Assembly (NCBI RefSeq): GCF_958295425.1
Contig: NC_081149.1
Location: 12,420,961-12,484,960 of the forward strand
Direction of reading: 5' to 3'
Source: Solea solea
Lineage: Eukaryota > Chordata > Actinopteri > Pleuronectiformes > Soleidae
DNA: 64,000 nucleotides
Under the pieces are notes generated by a model, which did not search any database, was not told the DNA's origin, and saw only the letters and a program-made list of their open reading frames with translations. Shown here one piece after another: positions 29,685 to 64,000 of the stretch (its first letter is position 1; each line of letters starts with the position of its first letter). A program made the translations under genes and the position numbers.

Positions 29685-32600
29685 CAGCTCTAGGCCCACA
29701 TAGAAAATAACAAAATGATTTTATGGTCATCTAAACAGGATATATTGTGTAAAATTGATTGAGACTGACAAACTACCTCTTGCATTTGTAAATCTACCTA
29801 AAATATGTATAAAGATGCATTCATTACTAACCTGAAAAGGCTTTAATCAATGCTGCACAGTGTTTTCATTCCTTAAGTTTCCATGAGGCTGACACATTCA
29901 CATCATCAAATGGTGCCATCTCTCCTTTTATTACATTTGACTATCACAAGAGCATTTGTGACAAATTATAAAATGAAACACTCCTAAAATCTGAAATCAA
30001 ATACTGAAGGGAGAAAAAAAAAATCACACTAAATCATTTTATTAATTTTCTAATAAGAACACTACAATTTGTCATATTCTTCCTTTTGTTTTACTCTTTC
30101 TAGAACAATTCTAAAGTTGAGGTATAAAAGGAGTTCATACAGACTCACAGGTCTGAAAACAGTGGGGGTTATATACAAGAGAAATGGAAAGACAGAGGTA
30201 GAGAGAGGGGTAAATACAAGGGAAAGACGGGAGATACAAATATACTAATAAAAACAAAGAAATCAAAAAGGTTTAACGTGACGTTTGATGCTGTGGAAGT
30301 TATTTAGTCACCGACTGAATCCAAACACTTGAGTAGTTAAAATTAAGATCTGTATGATGTTTTTCTTGTTGTCCGTATTTTCAAGGTGAGTAACAACAGG
30401 AAGAGAGCGCGATGACTGGAGCAGAGTGCAGACCATGCACTTCAATGTCAAAGTCTCAACTCTTTTCCTGTTTCAGAATGTAACAAAAAAATTAAACAGT
30501 TTAACCACAATTTAGTCTGTGACAAAGTTCCCGCAAAACACTACTTAGATTTAACATCTTATATAACTGGGTTTTCTTTTATAATTGTCCCAAATTCTGA
30601 TGGGTTATTTAAATTTAGGATTTTCATGAGGCACAAAAATAGGTAAATATTTGACTCTATAACCAGGGGAGTATGGAAAACCTTCCTCTGGAGAGGGTGT
30701 CCAGGGAATAACCTGGCAATATACCCCAAGTATTGTCCATTGCAGAAGCATAATCAATAGTTATCTTTCCACAGCATCAAGCATTACACCTGTAAACCTC
30801 GACATTGCCACTCGGTTATGTAACAAAAGACCTAAATAATATTCAAAGTTGATACAGAGTAATGTGAATCCGTGACACAAAGGCCAAACAAAAGGATATA
30901 AAAGGGAAAAAAAAATACTGAAACATTACACAAACTGTACAGTGACATCCATTACAACAGGTAGAAAAAGGAGGAGAGGGAGGGGCATGACAATTTGGTG
31001 TGGCGATAACCATAAGATTTTCATAAGATACAGTCGTATGAACTGCGATGAGTAACAAAAGCATGTAATTAAATGTGGGATATCAACTTGTGACCAGCTC
31101 ATAAGCTCAAGTTTTGTTCTGTAACATGTTTCAACAAAGTCTGACACTTAAATATTCATAAGGCTTTACCTTACTGTCAAAATGCTTTGTTATTCACATA
31201 ACATTTAATGTATAAAACAGTTCCAAAAAAAAAGAAAATCCCCAAAAATGCTGCAGGTTTGTCTTTTACATGTTTTACTACACCCAGTGCTGCCTCTGTT
31301 TTGGTAACAGAGGAGAGAGCGAGAGAGAGAGAGAGAGATAAGCCCTTGCCCAATTGGCCATAGAACTACAAAACAAAGTGAAAACAAAAATAGTTGTGGT
31401 TTTACCAGAAGATATTAAAAGATTGGTAAAGTGGAGAAGATACTTTCTATGTTCACAATCAAATTATACGTCTAATATGACAGATCTCAGTGCACCCACC
31501 CTCCCATGAAGACCCACAACAAAAACCCCAAAAAATCAAATCAACTCGAGGCATGACAACACCACACAGAGAGACACAGATACAAATATAATTCCCTCCT
31601 CGCCTCGAACTGCAAAGGTGGCTGTGCACCATCTTTAGAGAGAGACAGAGTAGCATTATTACATTGCTGAACGTGGTATTTTTGGTTTTGGTACAACAGA
31701 AGGTTGTAGTGTGTTACCTCGGGCTGGGCTCAAGAGCGTAAATGTTTCAAGATGGGGAGTAGATGTCAGTTGAACCCCCCACCTGGTGTGTCAGTGGCTG
31801 GTGGAAGCACCCAGTTTATATAATGCTTACAAAGGTCAGAGGGCACCAGCCAGTTAAACAAAAGAAAAAGAAAATCCTAAGAAGACTGTACACACGCCCA
31901 CACAGAGACACACACATCATAGCGATACATGATGCACTTTTCCTTTTTGGTCTGACTGTAATAATTATACCCTTTATTTTTTTTGTTAATAAAAACGAAG
32001 CTAAAAACTTGGAAGGTTAAATGAAAACAATATCACGCCTAGAAGTCCTACATGCATGGAAGACAGTCACATTTCTAAATTCATGTCACGTTTGTCCCAA
32101 TAACACATCAATGCCCCACAATCTTTCCACCCTTCACCTAACGTCATTTAGATGCTGTATTGAGCTCATTTTTGGTGGTGGCTGGTGCATTCTTGGTGAA
32201 ACAGCATTAGAAAATAGCCTACAATCAAATAAACTAGTGGACAGAAAGCAAGAAGTAAAGTCTACAAGCCATCTACCAACACCCTCTATTGGTTAGCAAC
32301 AAAAAGGGCTATTAGTTACATCCACTCAACCAAAGGTATTCTCCTCTTTTTGCCCTTTCATCCTCCTTTCGCCAGCCCTATTATCACCTGTCCTGCCTGG
32401 TTTAGAACAGTGATCCCCTTTACTACCATTTTACAGGTAGCTACACCCATAACAAGGATGCTAACTTTTGTGCTTGACACATTTCTTTTTATGTCAGCTC
32501 ACTATGAAAACGACTGAAAAGTTGTAGGGTGTGTGTTATGGGGGGGGAGGGGGGGGACGCATGCACCTTTGCACATGTATCAATTACTCACTTTGAAATC

Positions 32601-33241
32601 TCCAACAGAATGAATTATCAACCTATAAGGACAGGAAGATACAACAGCGTCTTGTGTCAAGTTGGCAGAGGGTGATCTCGGAGGAACAGATGTGTTGACA
32701 ACTACTGGGGCAGCACTTTGGTACGAGCGAGGTGAGCAGAGCTCCCTTGTGATCTGTATCAACAGATTGGCTGCAAATGCCAAGGCTTCAAGAGATACAG
32801 GCAATCACACACAGTTTTCCAAAGCAAAGGATCAAGTGCAGAGGTCAACAGCACATGGACAAGCTGTGTGAGTACTGTGTGAAGTTAACGTGCATATACA
32901 CATAATGTACAGACATCATGATCATCTACACAGCTGGGTCAGTGGTTTTCAAAAAGTCCTTGATAGTAAAGATGTTTTCTATGTCTCAGTAAGACTCCAT
33001 CCCTCTTTCACTAAGAGACACAGACCTCGAAGCATTGAAATGGAGCTGTATGGTGGAGGGAGAATTCCTCCCATCTGTTCACTGTCCTGTGTTCCAGCAC
33101 AGTGTGTGTTCATGAATTGAAATCACAGCCCTATGTGGCTGTTAAATTGAGAGGCAATGGAATATTGAAGAATGGGGACAGAAGATGTTAGTCAGAGCAG
33201 ACCACAGTGGGAATGATGTGATGGCAGGTAGAGCCACTGGA
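29685..33241. other. lpar2/pbx4 convergent spacer and pbx4 3' UTR
   Basis: No coding exons recognised. Minus-strand AATAAA signals at 31973-31978 and 30038-30043 would give pbx4 a 3' UTR of about 1.3 or 3.2 kb. Minor (GA)n at 31313-31340 and a G-rich stretch at about 32540-32557. Confidence 0.6.
31973..31978 (-). terminator. AATAAA candidate for pbx4
   Basis: Canonical hexamer on the minus strand, about 1.27 kb beyond the pbx4 stop codon. One of several possibilities. Confidence 0.35.
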
Positions 33242-60131
<26,890 letters not shown>

Positions 60132-60700
60132 ACTTTCAAAGAAAACTCGCCGTTTTCCCTCAGTCGAAGAATACGCACAAATAGCTAGCTTGTTAGCTAG
60201 CCAGCAAAGTATTTTCTACGACAAATCATACACCACTGCTTACCTCAACCGACACTAACGATTAGCAAACACTTAATGGTTGATGTCATAAACGAAATCG
60301 CACCGATATCCTTTACATTCGCGAGTGTTTTCCCCCCGCAAGTCAATAAATGCGGCCAGGCTAACGCTAGCTTACCACCGAGTGAAAAGCAGCTAGGTTA
60401 GTAGCTGTAGCCCAGCAGAAAAGCAGCAGGGACACACATGCACAGACTGTGTGAGCTTGCCAACAGCGCCTCGCACATTTTCGGGGAAAATGTCAAAATG
60501 GAAAAAAAATATATATATAACAACAGATGACCACTCTCGTCTCGATATTAAAGCTCACTAATACAATTTTAAAATAAGAAGATAAAAAGGCGTGAATACA
60601 GGCGAAGCGATCTGACCGTCTAGCTCCCAATCAGAAATCTCCTACCCAAACAGACTACGGTTTGCCATTGTTGTTGATGTCGCGCGACTATGTGGGATGT
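60132..60700 (-). promoter_or_regulatory. pbx4: pbx4 5' UTR and promoter region
   Basis: CpG-containing and TATA-poor, with GCTAGC clusters at 60181-60204 and near 60365. The transcription start cannot be fixed from sequence; CpGs continue to about 60.8 kb. Confidence 0.55.
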
Positions 60701-60852
60701 TCGGGGCTGCGCGAACGCGGTGTGTCGCGTTGACCATTGAACTCATCACAAGCACACACAGAGCGCGAGCCTACGGGTTGGCTGATCCGCGCCACAAAAG
60801 GCACAGCTACCAAGCCCGCCACACAATCTCCATATTTGCTGGTGTTTGGTGT

Positions 60853-60978
60853 TTTTACACACAGCTTTGCAGACAATGTAACTGCTCACTTCTCCAGGTG
60901 ACAAGAATCTCCTCAATCTTTCCTTATGGAAAACCCCTTACGTCACCGTTGCTTGTCCTATTATAATTAGATAAACCT
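60853..60978 (+). repeat. duplicated segment, copy A
   Basis: CACAGCTTTGCAGACAATGT, then CCAGGTGACAAG and AATTAGATAAA. Copy B (61691-61763) has the same blocks in the same order but is shorter by about 45 bases between CAGGTGACAAG and AATTAGATAAA. Confidence 0.7.
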
Positions 60979-61031
60979 GCTTTTTCTTTGACATTGCAAT
61001 TCTTGAGGTAAAACGTGTTTTAGATCTTTCA

Positions 61032-61036
<5 letters not shown>

Positions 61037-61061
<25 letters not shown>
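61037..61061 (+). repeat. poly-T run (25)
   Basis: Twenty-five T between the two copies of the duplicated segment. Confidence 0.95.
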
Positions 61062-61064
<3 letters not shown>

Positions 61065-61690
61065 CACTGCATTCATTTGAAATTGATACTCTTTTGACAA
61101 AGGTGTCGGCTAATAAAACCATGTTAAAAAAAACATTTATTAGAACAAATTGGCATTCATTCTCTTCATAACTGGATGCACGTTTACTCGTTCAATTTGA
61201 TGAGTATGCAAAGTCTTCACGTATGTAATGCTGTAATTCTTGAACAGTGTAAAATGAATTATACAAATGTTTTGCTCTGATTTTACTGCATTTAGAAAAA
61301 TCCAAATTATTGTCCTATTGTTAATGAGAGTTTTCACATTTGTGTTCCCGGAAACTCGAACATTTTTTTAAATTTTGAATCCAAAATGTTATCTGTTTCA
61401 TGTAGCCTATATAATAGTTTGGTGATACAATTCTTTTATTTAAAACATACAAACATACAAGTGCCCTGCAGTGAGACGCAAAATGCAGATTGGAGAGACA
61501 GATGTGTTGTTCAATAATTATTAATATATAAATTATGCAATTTTGGGGGTAATTTGTCATCATAAAAATAACACCAACCAAACATATTGACAAAAAAAGA
61601 GATATATGCTATGACACAAATCTGTCAAGATCGGTATAGGCCATAGAAAATCCCACTCTGGTTGACCTCTAGTGTTATATTTTTTTTTTG

Positions 61691-61763
61691 CACAGCTTTG
61701 CAGACCCTGTAGCTGCCTCACATCTACAGGTGACAAGGTTATCCTAAAGTAATTAGATAAAGC
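61691..61763 (+). repeat. duplicated segment, copy B
   Basis: CACAGCTTTGCAGACCCTGT, CTACAGGTGACAAG and AATTAGATAAA, following a T run. Pairs with copy A at 60853. Confidence 0.7.
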
Positions 61764-64000
61764 TACATACCAGGGTTGTTTTTCTAAAGAAAATATTTAA
61801 GTCAAATCATGTATGCACACCTAGAAGAGGCTTGATTGAGCTTAAAACAAAACAACTATTTGAAAACAATGTCAAATACAATTCAAGCCAGATCTCTTCT
61901 TGTTAAGTATTAAATAAACACATTGATGCCCATCTCTGTGGGCACAGTGTGGCAATACCAAGAGGAATGTGTAATTTCAAAGCAGAACAGACCGACCTAA
62001 GAACATCATTCTGTCTTACGACCCTGATGAATGAAACATCCCATCAGTTTTCAGTATGAAAATGTTGACAGCACAGATTGAAAACAAGTGTCCTTGTTTT
62101 TTGCAAACTGGGCAATTCTGCTGTAGTTTATCACTCAGATCAGAGAGACAGCTTTCCAAGACGAATGGCTGGCTGAATGGATGTGGAGGAGAGCTGCAGC
62201 CAGTCTAGCTGTACCAAGAAGAGATGATGGGTGTGCATGAGGGAGTAGGACCAAACTGGCAATGGTTTATGCTGACTCTCCACACATCCATCTAGTACAA
62301 TCTGTGGCTAATCAATCTAAAGTTAGAGACATCAGGAATAGAGAACACAGTAAATGTAAACAGTAATTGTTCATTGAATGTGCATTATAGAACAAGTCAC
62401 AATTCAGGGATTTTGGTTGTTGTTCCAAGCTGTGGTTTTCACCTAAGTTTCCCCACAACTAACACTCCTGTCGTACAAATATTAGGATTAAAAAAACAAA
62501 AGTACTCACTTATGTAATTGGAGTTGAGAACCTTGTATTTGTCTGCATCCAAATGTACCTTTATCTTAATATGCTTTGCATTCAAATTAAACACTTGGGG
62601 GCACTGAGGCTGCTTGAAACCACACTCAATCATACAGATTTAAGTGAGCAGCTACCGGGATTAACCCCCCCCCAAACCTTAAGTCAATGTCTATCATTGT
62701 CAAGATAGACCTTCCTTAAAAGAGTGTCAGTGGCTTTGTGAACTTCTTAGTTTTATTGTTTGTGATTCATTTAAGGATCATTTCTGTGAAACCTCTATTC
62801 ATTTGGATGCTAAAGCTGCCCTCCTCTCACCCCACAAGCATCAAGCCTCATTTTCATCTAAATAAGAATCGATCTCTCCTGCTGTGCACCATCCTCCTTT
62901 ACTCACAACTCTCATGGTCACAACCCTGCCTGTCGTTTCCTCACTTCTCCATCCTCTTCTCCAAGTCACTACCATGTATGTAATCACAAGGAGAGAAAAA
63001 AATACCATTACTCCATGTTGGAGATCATAAATGCAGGGACCTATTTACTCCGTTGGCAACAGAGAAGATGCTTTCCTTCCTTCTGTAATCATCAGAGAAT
63101 GAAAAAAAATATGTCTGAGCATTAATGAGTGACTAGGGCCAAGAGATAACAGTGATGGTGAACAAAGCTTTGACTGACTGGTACAATGTCAAAGCTTCGT
63201 TCTGCATCACTGACCGAGCCAAGCAAGAGATGGGGGTGAGTCACTGTGGGGGAGGGGCCTCCTCTGGAATGGTCAGGGGACACAGATGAAGTGAAATAGA
63301 TGCAGCACCAAAAAGAGAGTAAAAGTGAATGTGGATCAGCATTTTAAACCAGAGGACTGCAGGCAAACTACAGAGCAGAATTTTAACTCTACCACTCAGT
63401 AGCATGATTTTTGTATAGTTGATGCTGTTCTGTTGTGCAAGTCAATTCCAATAGAAAATTGGTTTAACTCAACCTTTATGAACACAGCACCAAGAGATCA
63501 ACACTTAACATACCTGTGATAGCAATAATCAAACTGCTTAAATGTCACCTCAAATGCATGAATTAATTAATTTGTAAAAAAAACAATTGTTTTTTAATAT
63601 CTGAATAATTCAAAACAAATGATCACTTCGAATAGGTCAGATCAAAGAGGTAAGGAATTTATTTCAGTCTTTATTTTATAATGATTCAAAGAGAGACCAA
63701 TATTTTTACTTTGCAGAATGTTGGCCTACAAAAATATTTGGCAACTGCCCAATTCCTAATCATTTATCAGGTTTTACAGGTGCAAATGTGCCTGTCAGGT
63801 AAGTAAAAAACAACAACAAAGTCATAAACCAAACCTGTCATAGACTTATAAAAGTAACCACTGCCACCTGCTGGTCAAGCATATGGATTACTTGCAGTAA
63901 TTATATTGCGAGTCTTGCTGCAGGCTATTTTGCAGAGGAAACGTGAGTTTACTTTTTACACATGCATTTTTATGAAATATAAAAAAGAAAAGAAAATAAT
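61764..64000. other. upstream non-coding DNA
   Basis: AT-rich, with no recognisable exon, RNA gene or repeat unit apart from short homopolymers. ORFs here are short and unlike known proteins. Confidence 0.6.

Overview
The window is vertebrate nuclear DNA. It is almost certainly from a teleost fish, probably a percomorph, though the species cannot be named. The evidence is intron-rich genes with GT/AG junctions, fish-type dispersed repeats, and two proteins with fish-like versions of BRD4 and Pbx4. It contains three protein genes, each read by joining exons in phase: brd4 (minus strand, 3' end cut off by the left edge), lpar2 (plus strand, apparently complete) and pbx4 (minus strand, complete). 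The lpar2-pbx4 neighbourhood matches human 19p13, where LPAR2 and PBX4 are adjacent; human BRD4 is on the same arm.

Layout: 1-8551 holds sixteen downstream brd4 exons (two bromodomains, NET domain, Q/P-rich tail with Q39 and Q18 tracts). 8552-22400 is a long first intron of brd4 with several non-autonomous repeats. 22.4-22.6 kb is the brd4 first exon and promoter, with a perfect CRE. 22.6-25.9 kb separates brd4 from lpar2, which are head to head. This spacer carries an L2-type 3' tail and a three-copy tandem array of about 522 bp, each copy holding two facing CTCF-like motifs. 25.95-29.15 kb is lpar2. 29.2-33.2 kb is the tail-to-tail lpar2/pbx4 spacer plus pbx4 3' UTR. 33.2-60.1 kb is pbx4 (nine coding exons, with a 17 kb intron 2 and a 4 kb intron 1). 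60.1-60.7 kb is its promoter, and the rest is upstream non-coding DNA with two copies of a short repeat.

BRD4 is a chromatin reader that recruits P-TEFb. Pbx4 is a TALE homeodomain cofactor of Hox and Meis proteins. LPAR2 is a lysophosphatidic acid GPCR. They are unrelated in pathway, and the linkage is ancestral synteny rather than an operon-like unit.

Points most worth following: the six-site CTCF-like tandem array between the divergent brd4 and lpar2 promoters; a Gly in lpar2 at the position that is Gln in LPA receptors and Glu in S1P receptors; and a pbx4 exon that is open in a second frame and ends in a peptide much like the mammalian PBX1b tail. No undescribed multi-gene system was found.
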